The position numbers and the translations under genes were made by a program. The notes beneath the pieces were generated by a model. That model was not told the DNA's origin. It made no database searches and saw nothing but the letters and a program-made list of their open reading frames with translations. From positions 51,171,579-51,235,578 of the forward strand of contig CM056379.1 in assembly GCA_029718625.1 (NCBI GenBank): a DNA stretch of 64,000 nucleotides, in the 5' to 3' direction. Source of the stretch: Synaphobranchus kaupii (Eukaryota; Chordata; Actinopteri; Anguilliformes; Synaphobranchidae). Below, piece after piece: positions 10,460 to 21,614 of the stretch (the first letter of the stretch is position 1; each line of letters opens with the position of its first letter).

Positions 10460-12750
10460 TCAATACTTTGTTGATGCACCTTTGGCAGCAATTACAGCCT
10501 CAAGTCTGTTTGAATATGATGCCACAAGCTTGGCACACCTATCTTTGGGCAGTTTCGCCCATTCCTCTTTGTAGCACCTCTCAAGCTCCATCAGGTTGGA
10601 TGGGAAGTGTCGGTGCACAGCCATTTTCAGATCTCTCCAGAGATGTTCAATCGGATTCAAGTCTGGGCTCTGGCTGGGCCACTCAAGGACATTCACAGAG
10701 TTGTCCTGAAGCCACTCCTTTGATATCTTGGCTGTGTGCTTAGGGTCGTTGTCCTGCTGAAAGATGAACCGTCGCCCCAGTCTGAGGTCAAGAGCGCTCT
10801 GGAGCAGGTTTTCATCCAGGATGTCTCTGTACATTGCTGCATTCATCCTTCCCTCTATCCTGACTAGTCTCCCAGTTCCTGCCGCTGAAAAACATCCCCA
10901 CAGCATTATGCTGCCACCACCATGCTTCACTGTAGGGATGGTATTGGCCAGGTGATGAGCAGTGCCTGGTTTCCTCCAAACATGACGCCTGGCATTCACG
11001 CCAAAGAGTTCAATCTTTGTCTCATCAGACCAGAGAATTTTGTTTCTCATGGTCTGAGAGTCCTTCAGGTGCCTTTTTGGCAAACTCCAGGCGGGCTGCC
11101 ATGTGCCTTTTACTAAGGAGTGGCTTCCGTCTGGCCACTCTACCATACAGGCCTGATTGGTGGATTGCTGCAGAGATGGTTGTCCTTCTGGAAGGTTCTC
11201 CTCTCTCCACAGAGGAACGCTGGAGCTCTGACAGAGTGACCATCGGGTTCTTGGTCACCTCCCTGACTAAGGCCCTTCTCCCCCGATCGCTCAGTTTAGA
11301 TAGCCGGTGTCGGTCAACGATCTGCTCGGCTCAATGATTTGCTCGGGGTCCTTGCGTATGTCGTCAGATAATGACGTGTCGTATTTTGATTGCTGTAGAC
11401 TTGTGATCAGGCACTGGAAGCCATACAGTCATACACTCCATACATACAGATCTCTTTCTACGGCTCTGTTTGGAAGTAGGCTACGCTTCATTCCTAATTC
11501 TCTCTTTACTTCACAAATATTATATTTTGGTTGCTATTTTTTTTCATGAACTTCCGAAAGAAACGGAGCTCTAGCCTACACATTAACAATTTCGTCATAA
11601 TTAGCTATAGCTAGCTAACGATTTCAGGGAAAGACACGCCAGGCTGATCTTGAACACGACTCATTGGTTTATTTGGAAGCTCAGAGTTCAAGGCAAGAGA
11701 GAACAATTTAACGGACTGCAAGCCCACATTGTTCTTGGCTTTGTATGCAAACACATTGACATATAGTCTGGCTAATGAAACCTGCTACCCACCTTTATAA
11801 TATAAAAAGCAGTAGGCTTGGGTTGCCAACTCTCTTCACTCTTTTGACGTGAGCCTACATACACAGGCTCTGTTTTATTAACTTAACTCGCACGCCAGCC
11901 AAATAGCCTACATCTCACGCCAAATACAAAGACCACACAGACAGCTGGGTGCGTCCCAATATTTTTCACTCCCAATAATAAACATTATTTATATAGCACC
12001 TTTCATACAGCAAGTAGCAACCCAAAGTGCTTATGGCAGCTAGTCCTCTAGCTACAGTTCATAGTAAACTAGCACGCTACAGCGCCACTGTAAAGTAGGC
12101 TAGTAGCCTAATGTTAGTTAGCGAGCTAGGCTTCTAAAAACCGATAGCTAACGTTACTAGCTAGCTAGCTCACCGCAACTCAAACAAGCGTAGCTAATCC
12201 CGCTTCAGTTGTAGTCTACATTTTCAGTGGGTCAGCTATTGTTATTTAGTATTATTCAGTTTAGTATAGCCTAGTATTTTAGATGCCAAACTTAAGCGTG
12301 AAGCCCCCAATATATGACCGTAACATTCCATAATTCCTTTAAAATTAATTGCGATGTGTTCTGTTTAATATTATGCAGGAGGGTCGCTGAAATGACACCG
12401 GCTTTCCTTTTTAAACTGGCAACGGCAGGAACGCTAAATTCTTAATGTGTCATTCAAAGGTCTACAGCAATCAAAATACGACACGTCATTATCTGATGAC
12501 ATACGCAAGGACCCCGAGCAAATCGTTGAGCCGAGCAGATCGTTGACCGACACCGGCCAGCTCTAGGAAGAGTCCTGGTGGTTCCAAACTTCTTCCATTT
12601 ACGGATGATGGAGGCCACTGTGCTCATTGGGACCTTCAAAGCAGCAGAAATTTTTCTGTACCCTTCCCCAGATTTGTGCCTCGAGACAATCCTGTCTCGG
12701 AGGTCTACAGACAATTCCTTTGACTTCATGCTTGGTTTGTGCTCTGACAT
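10460..12750 (-). pseudogene. Tc1-like DD34E transposase, nearly complete, interrupted
   Basis: On the minus strand, ATG 12750 starts MSEHKPSMKSKELSVDLRDR, followed by the HTH (GYRKISAALKVPMSTVASII) and the GRPR-like linker. A foreign element (11308-12552) then interrupts it. It resumes with the second HTH region (about 11300-11060), a frameshift near 11050-11140, and the catalytic domain: WSDETK (first D), QQDNDPKHT (second D) and [11 protein letters not shown] (E), ending ASTKY at 10460. All three catalytic residues survive. Apart from the insertion and the frameshift, this is one of the best-kept Tc1 genes in the window. Confidence 0.9.
11308..12552. mobile_element. Non-autonomous element with about 94-bp inverted repeats, Ginger-like ends
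   Basis: The termini are TGTCGGTCAACGATCTGCTC and its inverse. The two arms of about 94 bp differ at only about two positions, which suggests recent activity. CCGG flanks both sides (11304-11307 and 12553-12556), and the uninterrupted Tc1 sequence would carry a single CCGG there, so a 4-bp duplication is the simplest reading. TGTNR ends with a 4-bp duplication are the described signature of Ginger-type elements. No integrase-like gene is inside. A LINE-like tail motif (ATTATTTATATAGCACCTTTC) occurs near 11985. Confidence 0.7.
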
Positions 12751-14047
12751 GCACTGTCAACTGTGGGACCTTATGTAGACAGGTGTGTGCCTTTCCAAAT
12801 CATGTCCAATCAACTGAATTTACCACAGGTGGACTCCAATTAAGCTGTAGAAACATCTCAAGGATGATCAGTGGAAACAGGATACACCTGAGCTCAATTA
12901 TGAGCTTCATGGAAAAGGCTGTGAATACTTGTGTACATGTGATTCTTTTTCTTTTTTTAAAATAAATTTGCAAAAATCTCAAAAAAACTTATTTCACATT
13001 GTCATTATGGGGTGTTGTGTGTAGAATTTTGAGGGAAAAAATGAATTTAATCAATTTTGGAATAAGGCTGTAACAGAACAAAATGTGGAAAAAGTGAAGC
13101 GCTGTGAATACTTTCCGGATGCACTGTAAATGAAAAAACAAGAAACTAATGGTTATTCTATATTCATTTTAAAAACAGAAATTGAAAAACAAGAATCAAA
13201 TGGTTATTAGTTTTGCTGACTGATTTTAAACATAACATTACAGGAAACTTAAATTGGTCTCGATTTCCAAAGTTTATGGCGCCATGTTCCGATTTCCGTT
13301 TTCTCAAGGAAAAAGGGTCCACTCCAGCCAGCGCACAGAACTGTGGTCCAGCGGCTACAGAGCATAGCCAGAGATTTTCTGGGAGACGTGTCTTTTGCAT
13401 AGACATGTAGGCTATATTATTATCATTAGGCTATGTAACTAACTAATTAGCTAGCTATAGCTAATATAAGGTAGGCTATCACTTAAACATCCATTGAAAC
13501 AAACAGACACGCAACATAACACCAATTTATTTTTTATTATAAAAAAATTGTATACAGGTACGGAGCAATCGATTTCACATAGGCTAGATTTAACTCACAG
13601 TTTGGCTGATTGCTCTGAGACCCTGGGCCTGTAATGTCATAAATGAATGCCAACTGCAATAGCCCGTACTGTCACTCATCTCACAAAACAGTTTTTTCTC
13701 GTAACTTAGTAGCTAGACACTTCATAGTTCACTCCATATAATATATATATTTATTTTTTTTGTTATATTTTTCCATTATTTATTTAAATAGTTTTGGTTT
13801 GTAATTGTTTTTGTTGATCATTCCTTATAAGAAAGAGTAATATTTATTTTTATAAATGAAGGGAAAAAGAAACCTTCCTGTCACAGTTGACAGTTTACTG
13901 ATTATAGCCTAAATGTGCCAAGAATAAAGGTAGGATCATTTTTGTTCTTGAAATATTGGAATCGGAACCAAGATTTGATAAGAACCGGATTCGATAAGCA
14001 GAATCGGAATCGATAAAATTGAAACGATACCCAACCCTAGCAATCAC

Positions 14048-14189
14048 GCGTCCCATACTCAACCAATCACATGCACACACCTCTAATGGAGCGCCCTTTT
14101 TAAGGCAAGAATGAGTTCTCTCTGTACTGCTTGAATGCTGATGCACTGCTCTTTGTTGCTTACGGCTTGTGTTAAAAGAAATTTGCTGT
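14048..14189. repeat. 214-bp dispersed repeat, second copy, right part
   Basis: Continues the copy begun at 9521 after the hAT insertion and matches 4898-5043 to the same end point (TTTGCTGT). It is followed by normal intron sequence leading to the exon at 14534. Confidence 0.85.
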
Positions 14190-14533
14190 CACCCTCTACC
14201 ACCCCAACTTCCACCTGTTGTTTGGATCTGCTTTAGTATGGGGGGTTTCTGGTCATCTCCTGTTTAGCGGGGGGAGATGCCCGTGCTCCGGAGTAGTTCT
14301 AAAGCAGATCCATTCACCGTCAAACTAAAATAATTATGCAGCACATTCATTCATTAACATGTCATTTAAATACGTGAGTTGTCCTGACAGAAATAAAATT
14401 ATTCATTAATTCCATTGTGTAAACTGTTATGGTTTAAATCCATCCAGTCAGCATATTAGGCATCCCCTCTGTGTGAATGTATTGAAATATACTGTATATT
14501 TGGATATTTTATGAAATCTCTTCTGTCTTTCAG

Positions 14534-14599
14534 ATTTTTGATTATGATTCATGCCAGAAAATATCAGAGGGACCTATTGACCCCCAAGGACAGAGCAGA
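14534..14599 (+). CDS. WD40-repeat protein, internal exon
   Basis: The acceptor TCTTCTGTCTTTCAG ends at 14533 and the donor GTGAGT starts at 14600. The 22 codons read IFDYDSCQKISEGPIDPQGQ then SR, in phase 0 at both ends. Joined to the previous exon this gives ...KALQ-IFDYDSCQ, the classic strand-d ending (LxIxDxxxxx) of a WD40 blade. That match of motif and phase across a 9.7-kb intron is the main evidence that these are exons of one gene. Confidence 0.8.
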
Positions 14600-15224
14600 G
14601 TGAGTCTCTCAACATATAACACCGTCCACAGCAGTTTCTCCTTGTGTGTTTTTCTTGTAAAAACCTCTCAAAGATAGTGTGTAAAAATGTTGGGCTAATG
14701 TCTTTTGCTGCATCTTATTCCACCCCTTAACCCCTTGTTTACCAACTCCATTTGCTCAGTAGCTCACAGCCCCCTATGTTGAGTCTGTCCATAACATTTG
14801 GCTGGTTGCTCCCTTAAAGGGGAACTCCAGGTTATTTCTTAAACTTCTATATCGATTCTATATGTTTAATGTGAGTCTTGAAGCTTAGCGCACTAGAACT
14901 GCGCCTCCTGGTTCTTTTGTTTCCAGCTGTTTTCCAGACGTGCTGCGTCGTGCTGATCACGTCACTGGTGCAAATCAAGTAAAGGGACATTTTTGATTTT
15001 GTCTATCTGATAATGATACGTTTAGCTAACCGTTATGTAAAAACTCCATTGACCTCCAGTCATTCAATGAGCGCTTGTTGTCTGTCTAATAGCAAAATTA
15101 TCTCCAAGTTTCCCCACTTGTAATTAGGGTTGGGTATCGTTTTTAATTTTTTGATACCGATACCAAAACCGATACCCTTAATTCAATACGATACCTGCAC
15201 GATAAATATTTCGATACTTTATAT

Positions 15225-15416
15225 CAGGGCTGCCCAACCCTGTTCCTGGAGATCTACCGTCCTGTCGGTTTTTATATCAACCATATTTGGCACACCTGAT
15301 TCTACTAATAAGCAGCTCAACAAGCTCTCTAGCTGTTGAATGACATGTGCTTTGTTAGGGTTGGAGTAAAAACCTACAGGACGATAGATCTCCAGGATGA
15401 GGGTTGGGCAGCCCTG
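15225..15416. mobile_element. hAT-type MITE (CAGGGCTGCCCAACCCTG)
   Basis: A 192-bp palindromic element. Its ends are CAGGGCTGCCCAACCCTG and a near-perfect inverse, with GGAGATCTACCGTCCTG/ACGATAGATCTCC inside. The 8-mer CTTTATAT flanks both sides (15217-15224 and 15417-15424). CAG...CTG ends with 8-bp duplications indicate mobilisation by a hAT transposase. It is inserted in the hAT at 15125-21606. Confidence 0.9.
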
Positions 15417-15524
15417 CTTTATATAAAAACTTTATATGTTTATCAGCCAACCGTCAGTACGGTTGAAAGTATGGATGACTCATACCAGCAAGGTCACGAG
15501 GACCTTGCATAGCATAGCTTCCTT

Positions 15525-16601
15525 TTACTGCACCGCAGCCACTGGGAGAACAGCAGCCCCCAATGTGTGACGGGATGCAACGTTGACCTTGTAGAACTTA
15601 GAGAAAGTGCAAGGCGATGACCAAGCAGCCGCTGCACAAATCTCAGTCATTGGGACGCCTCTCAACACTGCCCAAGATGAAGCAACACCTCTGGTGGAGT
15701 GGCAGATCACACCCTCTGGCACCGCTTGCCCTATGGTCTCATAGGCCTGAGCGATAACATTCAAGATCCAGTGTGAAAGCCTCTGCTTGGAAAGATCCGA
15801 GCCCTTAGCCTTCCCACTGAAGCCTACAAAAAGCTGATCTGATTTTCTGTAGCACTCTGTCGCTCGCATGAAGAATTTGAGTGAGCGAACAGGGCACAGG
15901 AGATTTGCTTGCGCTTCCTCTGCGCTCTGAAAGGGGGGAGGATAGAATGCAGACAGTTCTATAGGCTGGTTCATATGAAAAGGAGACAGAACTTTAGGTA
16001 AAAAAGCTGGGTTGGGCCATAAGGTCACCCCCAGTTCATCTGCCTTCCACCGTACACAAACTGGGCTCACGGAGAGGGCGTGGAGTTCACTCACACGCTT
16101 CGCCGACGTTATTGCCAAGAGGAATGCCGTTTTCATGGACAACCATTTTATGCTTGTCTCACCCATGGGCTCGAAAGGGGGTCTGCACAAAGCCTCTAGG
16201 ACAGGGATCTCAAACTCAAATCCTGGAGGGCCGCTGTGTCTGCTGGTTTTCGATGTGTTCCTGCACTTAAGCGTTTAATTTAAGTCATTGATTGGCTAAA
16301 GAGTCTGCACACCTTGTTTCCAAGGCCTAAATTGGCTGCTGATTGAAAGGAAATCACAAAAACCAGCAGACACAGCGGCCCTCCGGCCCTGCTCTAGGAC
16401 CAAAGGGAGATCCCAGGAAGGCACTCGGGCAGTTCTTGGGGGACGCAATCGTCGGGCCCCGCGCAGAAACTGGGATATAAGGTAGTGAGCCCCTATTGTC
16501 TGGCCATCAACGCGCTCATGCTCAGCGGATATGGTGGAGGCGTACACCTTCAGGGTAGAGGCTGATCGTCCTAATTCCAGAAGGGATTGGAGAAAGCCCA
16601 A
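15525..16601 (-). pseudogene. DIRS tyrosine recombinase, split by a MITE
   Basis: The minus-strand reading has an N-terminal SAM-like part (MGFLQSLLELGRSASTLKVY at 16601). The MITE at 16202-16391 interrupts it. The catalytic part then follows, with SAKRVSELHALSV (first Arg), HSTRGVASSWA (His and second Arg) and FSKFYKVNV (Tyr nucleophile). This R-H-R-Y set and the SWSSPCTF-like context are typical of the recombinases that integrate circular DIRS cDNA. All catalytic residues are intact, so loss of function comes from the insertion. Confidence 0.88.
16202..16391. mobile_element. hAT-type MITE inserted in the DIRS recombinase gene
   Basis: A 190-bp palindrome, CAGGGATCTCAAACTC... to ...CCGGCCCTG, with TGTGTCTGCTGGTTTT and its inverse inside. 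The 8-mer CTCTAGGA occurs at 16194-16201 and 16392-16399. The same family provides the split copy at 40448-42365. It lies inside DIRS, which lies inside a hAT, so it is the youngest layer at this site. Confidence 0.92.
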
Positions 16602-16767
16602 TATGACAGTAACATGGCAAGATATTGGATCCTCTACCCTGGCTGAGCACCATTCGGTAAATAGTTTCCAGCGACAGGCGTAAAGTGATCTAGTCGATGG
16701 AACTCAGGCATTCTGTAAAGTCTCCATGACCGCTGGGCTACAACCAGCTATCAAGGGGTTGGCCCCT

Positions 16768-18458
16768 TCAGAGGCCACACCCACAGCTGCAGCAGGCCTG
16801 GATTGTGATGCCATATCCTGCCGTCCAACTGCGACAATAGGTCCTGGCGAAGCAGGAGCTGCCATGGCTCCCCTGCCAGGAGATGGCTGTGAACCATAGT
16901 CTCGCTGGCCACCTGGAGGCCACCAGGAGCACTCTGTGATGACACGGAGCAATCCTGTGTAGGGTTGCTGGGATCAACGGGGTCGGTGGAAATGCATACA
17001 AAAGGCCCTCTGGCCATGGGTGGGCCAGAGCATCCATTCCCAGTGGGCTGTTTCTCTCTGCCAGAGAGAACCAGAGGGGGCAATGGGTTGTTTGTGCTGA
17101 GGCAAACAGGTCTGTTTGAGCTGCTCCAAACCGTTGCCAAATCATCTCCACCACCTGCGGATGCAGTCTCCATTCTCCCGGAGGTGGATTCTGACGCGAC
17201 AGAAAATCCGCTGCCTGATTCACCGAGCCTGGCAGGTGAATGGCTCGCAGTGAGGCCAGTCGCGGTAATCGCTGGGCTACCTGTAGAGAAGCCATTGACC
17301 TTGTACCCCCCTGGTAGTTTATATGAAACACTGTGGAGGTGTTGTCTATTCGTACGAGGACATGCTTGTCCTTGAGAACAGGAAGAAAATGCCTTAGGGC
17401 GAGGAAAACAGTCTGGAGTTCCAGTACATTGATGTGCTCCCTACTCCAGCGTGTTTTCCACATCCCCCTTGCCATTCTGTGCTGCCACACTGCACCCCAG
17501 CCGGAGAGTGAGGCATCTGTTGTCACCACCTCTCGTCTCGATGGGATAGAGCCGAGGTGGACTCCCATTGATAGATATGCACGCTCCCTCCAAGGACTTA
17601 GAGCAGAGTAACATGCCTCTGTCACTCTGATGGAGGTGTAAATGGCTCTCTGGGTCGGAGTGAAGCTGCTCTTCTTGAGGTTCACTGTGAGACCCAGCGC
17701 TATGACATGAGCCACAGTCAGCGCAGTGCTGGCTGCCCTGTCATAAGAGGGGGCGCAAATGAGCCAGTCGTCGAGGTAAGGTAGGATCTTGATCCCCTGC
17801 AGATGGAGGGAACTCAAACAGGAATATGAAAATAAGCGTCCTTTAAATCTAGGGACGTGAAACATTCTCCTGCGGATATGAACTGAAGAACCTCGGCCGT
17901 CCGCAACATGTGAAAGGGGAGAACTTTGAGAAACACATTTAACTGCTTCAACTCCAGAACTGGACGAAAACCCCCTTCCTTCTTTCGAACCAGGAAGTAG
18001 GTTGAGTAAAACCCATCTAGCTGTTCTGATGGTTTTACTCTTGTGATTGCACCTTTCTCCAAGAGAGAAACAATCTCCTGGCAGAGGGCACGAGCTTTCA
18101 GTGGGTCTGTGACTAAGGTTATTCTGACCCCTGAGAACAGTGGGGGCCGGCGTTGGAACTGCAGCCTGTAACCGTGGGAGAGGGTAGTCAGCACCCACGT
18201 GTCGGTCGTGTGAGCTGCCCAATAGGCCAGTTGCCTCTGGGTGAACCTGCCGACGGCCAACCCCGACCTCTCATGTCCGCGAGCCCCATTTGATTTTGGG
18301 CTTGGGGGGCGCTGTTTAAAACCAGGGCCCCCGTGGGGGCTGGGCAGGTGGTAGCATTGCCTGTCTGGGTTCTGGTTGTGGGTGAGCACTTGCCGTAGTC
18401 TGGGCGGTGGGTGAGCGCCTTGCTGGCGGGAGGGTTTGGAGAGAACGATGAGGGTCAC
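16768..18458 (-). pseudogene. DIRS reverse transcriptase and RNase H, frameshifted
   Basis: From about 18458 the reading contains the RT fingers (GAITRVKPSEQLDGFYSTYF, VRKKEGGFRPVLELKQLN) and motif A (SLDLKDAYFHIPV). Near 17815 the frame changes. Motif C follows after only about 20 residues (ILPYLDDWLI), so about 40 residues including motif B appear deleted. RNase H follows: TTDASLSGWGAVWQ, INVLELQTVFLAL, VRIDNTSTVFHINYQGG and NQAADFLSR. A conserved DLFAS...FPPTPLIP tail comes next. Polymerase activity is not expected. Confidence 0.88.
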
Positions 18459-18463
18459 GGCCC

Positions 18464-19736
18464 TCAGGTCTCCTCCTGTTGCGCCTTATGACCGTCTGTG
18501 CAGCACCTCTGCCATGGGTCCCAGCATGGTGGGTTTTGGTTCACCTGCTGTCTACTCTCCAGGGCCCGCTCAGCTGCGGGACCGAAAATGCGGCCCAGGA
18601 TCACCGGGTGTTTCCTCAGAGTCCCCCTTAAGTCATCTGACAGGGGGGCCTGAGCAAGCCAGACTTGACGGCGAGCTACCACCAGGGTGGACATCAGCCT
18701 GCCTAGCTCTCTGCTCATTGAGGCGAAAGCCTGAAGAGAAGCGTCATTCAGGTCACCGATGCTTGAGTCTACAGGGTGTGGCTGTAACATCTGGGCCTGG
18801 GCCAGCATGAGCACAGAGATAGAATTCCAGAGGCGTGCCATGCACGCCGCTGTGTCATATGCCCATGTCAACAGGTCATCAGTGACCTGGCACTGAGGGC
18901 TAGGGCAGCGAGCCTCATCTCTCAAAGCTCCATCTGGGGAGAGTACTAGAGCTGTCACGCAGTGATCAACTGCTGGCATGTGGTCTAAGCCATGTTCCTC
19001 CGCATTACGCATAGTAGATAGCAGTCTGCTATCTCTGCTATGGTGGGCGAAGGCACGCGGATCTGCCCAACACATCTGCAGCTCCCGGAGAAAATGAGGT
19101 GATGGGGGCACACTGAATGGTGTAGTTGGAGGCAGCCTTCTAAAGAAGGGGTTTGCCGCAGGGGCAGTCTCTTGAGCATCATCTAGGCCCACTCTGGCTA
19201 GCGCAGTGCGTAGAATGGTGCATAGTGATGAGGGGCTCTGTCCTGGGTCGGACTGCTCTGACCCTTGCCGTGAGCTCCCTGAACCATCTTTAGCATTGAC
19301 GCTAGATGGTTCCAACGTGGCAGAGGGGAGGTCTGAAATCTTAGACCTAGGTGTTTCCTCATGCTCTGAAAAATCCCGATTGGATGCTTGGGTAGAAAGC
19401 ATATCCATGTCATGGTAGTAAGGGTCCTCCAACTCATCCCCCATTACATCGGGGGGGTGGGGGGGGGGGGGTGGAAGAGAGGGCAGCAGAGTGCACCGGT
19501 TTTGGGGGTGCCAAGGAATGCAAGTATGCCTTCAGCTGTTTAATTTCTGAGGTCAGCGAGGCCACCTGCACAGAGAGTCTCTTTTTCTCTTTAGCTGGGG
19601 GCACACCCGCAGCTTCATATGGGCTTCCCCATTTGCGATTGTGGCGAGGTTCCTGAGTAGGGCAAACAACACCTGATGGTGGAATGCCGTCAGAAGATTG
19701 CCTGCCTTCCACTTGTACGAGGCGGGCCTCTCTCAA
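18464..19736 (-). pseudogene. DIRS gag-like protein, frameshifted at a poly-proline tract
   Basis: The first part (from ATG 19736) has a heptad-like stretch (VASLTSEIKQLKAYL) suggesting a coiled coil and ends in a PPPPPP run encoded by a homopolymer at about 19449-19472. The second part continues in another frame from 19444 (MGDELEDPYYHDMDML) to 18464 and contains a segment rich in hydrophobic and Arg residues (ARRQVWLAQAPLSDDLRGTL) typical of DIRS ORF1. The shift sits exactly on the G/C homopolymer, so it could be a real indel or a sequencing error. Confidence 0.75.
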
Positions 19737-19742
19737 GCTGGC

Positions 19743-20170
19743 GACACTCAGTGGCAGCTATCCGAGAAAATTATTTATTTTTATTGTACTGTGGTTTCAG
19801 TTCTATTTAAAAAACAGAAAATACAGAGTCTATATTGCAGTATATATCTGGCGCGAGAGAACACGCTGAACTACTGCATACTGATCAGCAGCACAAATAA
19901 TGTTAAAATAATAATAGCTATTATTATTTGTTATTCCCAAAACGGACTCTGCTTGCGATATATCGGTGCGAAGAACATGCTGAACTACCGCTGGCCGAGT
20001 AGTAGCTAGAGGTGACGACACTCAGTGGCAGCTATCCGGGAAATAAAATGTTATTTTGGAGACGGCAATTTCCAATACGGTCTCTAAGTGCGGTAGATGT
20101 CTGGCGCGAGAGAACACGCCGAATTACTGGTGACCGATTAGCCCAGCTGACGACACACAGTGGTAGCGGC
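19743..20170. repeat. Degenerate tandem repeat in the DIRS 5' leader, period about 136 bp
   Basis: GACACTCAGTGGCAGCTATCC starts at 19743 and 20016, with a variant at 20152 (spacings 273 and 136). TGGCGCGAGAGAACACGC starts at 19849 and 20102, with a diverged version near 19965. These repeats lie upstream of the gag-like frame, in what should be the transcribed leader of the minus-strand element. Confidence 0.65.
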
Positions 20171-21614
20171 TAATGGCTAGAAAGATGGGTGCTCGCTGGG
20201 GTAGCCAAGCCGAGAGACAGTAAGCTAAGCCACATGGTTTGCTGATAGCCGTGAGACAGCTAGCAAAACCCGACGTTTCAGGCAGAGCACGGCTAGGAAA
20301 TCCGAGCGGGGACCGTGGGCGGACCACGGAACACGATTCGGAACGTCTAATCAGACAGAGAAAGACAGAAAAGTAGTCTAATGAAATGAAGGGCAATTAC
20401 CGGAATAAAAATTACCAAATTATCCTTACACAAACAGGAAATAAGGGACAGGGAGGGAGAAAATTGTCTCAACCTTGGAGGGCGATTCGCACTCCAACCA
20501 CAGGTCACAGGTTGCCAGACAATTCAACGCGTAGGTCCTACCTTGCGCTTACCCTACCTGGACCTGCAAGCTAGCAATCCGATAACTGATGCTGCGGAGC
20601 AGAAATTGCGAGAAGATAAAAGAGGCAGTGCGTAGGCTGACGAGCGGTTTTATAGCGCGGGGGCACGTCAGCCTACGCAGTCACGTCACTGACGTGACTT
20701 TGTTGATATAATTACTTGACCTGCGCGGAGCGCGAGGGATAATATCCGTACTTTCAACCGTACTGACGGTCTGAAAGGTATGAAGTAGAACTGTCAATCA
20801 TACTGCCCGGGCCATATCCGGTTGACCCTGCTCCAAGCCAAGGTCACTTCGGCTCCACGGAGCAGGCGCAGTTTGTACAAACGGGCGGCGAAAAAGATAT
20901 CCGGAGCCTCAATTCAGTTTTTACAAGGCCGTGGAAAGGCAATGGGTGACGTCACAGTGGCTTTGTCCATATTTTTATACAGTCTATGGTCAGGACATCC
21001 ATTTTGGAGATTCAACTGTATTGATAGGATGCAACAGCATGGTGCCGTTCATCTCTTTTTTCGTTCTTCAGCTTAGTTCTACTTGCTGCTACAGTAAAGG
21101 GAGTTACGGAAGGGGTGCAATCAGCTACACTACTGGCTTTCACAGAGGGACCTTAGTATGAAATGAAATAGGAGATTGATTAATTTCACAACTAGCTGTC
21201 TACTGCAAACGTTTATTTATGATAGCTTCAAAGATACGAGGTAAGCTAATAACGTTAATGTAACTAACATCTACCTTAGCCAGCTACACATACGTTATTA
21301 GGCTACAAGGCAATCCTTAATATCCGAACCAAAAGTTCTGTTTGCGAGAACCGTATCTGTTATTCAATCGTTGTCAGCAATCAGAAGACCCAGCACTGGA
21401 CGGTCAAATGCTTTACCATATTCGATGTGTTACTGGTGTTTCACTTAATTGTAGTTGCATTTGATGCAATGGATTATCCGCTGGCTGCGAAAATAGCATT
21501 CACTTCGAGAACTATCCTACCGTAAAGTATTGAAATTTGGTATTGTTTTTTCCAAAATGTTTCGATACTCTGTAGGACCAACGTAGTTTTTCGATACCCA
21601 ACCCTACTTGTAAT

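Larger units (their letters stand above)
10242..13126 (-). mobile_element. Tc1-like transposon (CAGTGCATCCG family), full length but split by insertion
   Basis: The ends are TA-CAGTGCATCCGG at 10240 and CCGGATGCACTG-TA ending 13128. Inverted sequence extends well over 150 bp on each side (TATTCACAGCGCTTCAC...). After subtracting the 1245-bp insertion plus its 4-bp duplication (11308-12556), the length is about 1.64 kb, normal for Tc1. It sits inside the hAT at 9589-14039. The same family supplies the ends of the palindromic element at 58625-59789. Confidence 0.92.
9589..14039. mobile_element. hAT transposon with perfect 8-bp target duplication, nested insertions inside
   Basis: The ends are TAGGGTTGGGTATC and its inverse GATACCCAACCCTA. 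The flanking 8-mer GCAATCAC is present at both 9581-9588 and 14040-14047. Inner terminal sequence is rich in GAACCGG/ATTCGATAAG motifs on both sides. The interior contains a BED-finger transposase start (9926 onward), a Tc1 at 10242-13126, and little other hAT coding sequence. Removing the Tc1 leaves about 1.57 kb, so this hAT copy was already internally deleted. It splits the 214-bp repeat, which independently proves the insertion. Confidence 0.93.
15450..20770 (-). mobile_element. DIRS-type tyrosine-recombinase retrotransposon
   Basis: Inverted terminal repeats are ACCGTCAGTACGGTTGAAAG (15450) and its inverse ending at 20770. On the minus strand the order is gag-like frame, reverse transcriptase, RNase H, a conserved post-RNase H region, and tyrosine recombinase, which is the DIRS order. 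There are no LTRs and no DDE integrase. Length without the inserted MITE is about 5.1 kb, within the usual range. It is damaged: a frameshift in the gag-like gene, a deletion in RT, and a MITE inside the recombinase gene. Confidence 0.9.
15125..21606. mobile_element. hAT transposon with 8-bp duplication, filled by later insertions
   Basis: The ends are TAGGGTTGGGTATCG and CGA...TACCCAACCCTA. The flanking 8-mer CTTGTAAT is present at 15117-15124 and 21607-21614. Terminal repeats rich in GATACC/CGATA motifs resemble those of the hAT at 9589. No transposase was recognised. The interior consists of a MITE (15225-15416), a DIRS element (15450-20770), and about 830 bp of non-coding sequence that includes a GTGACGTCAC motif. 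Confidence 0.9.
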
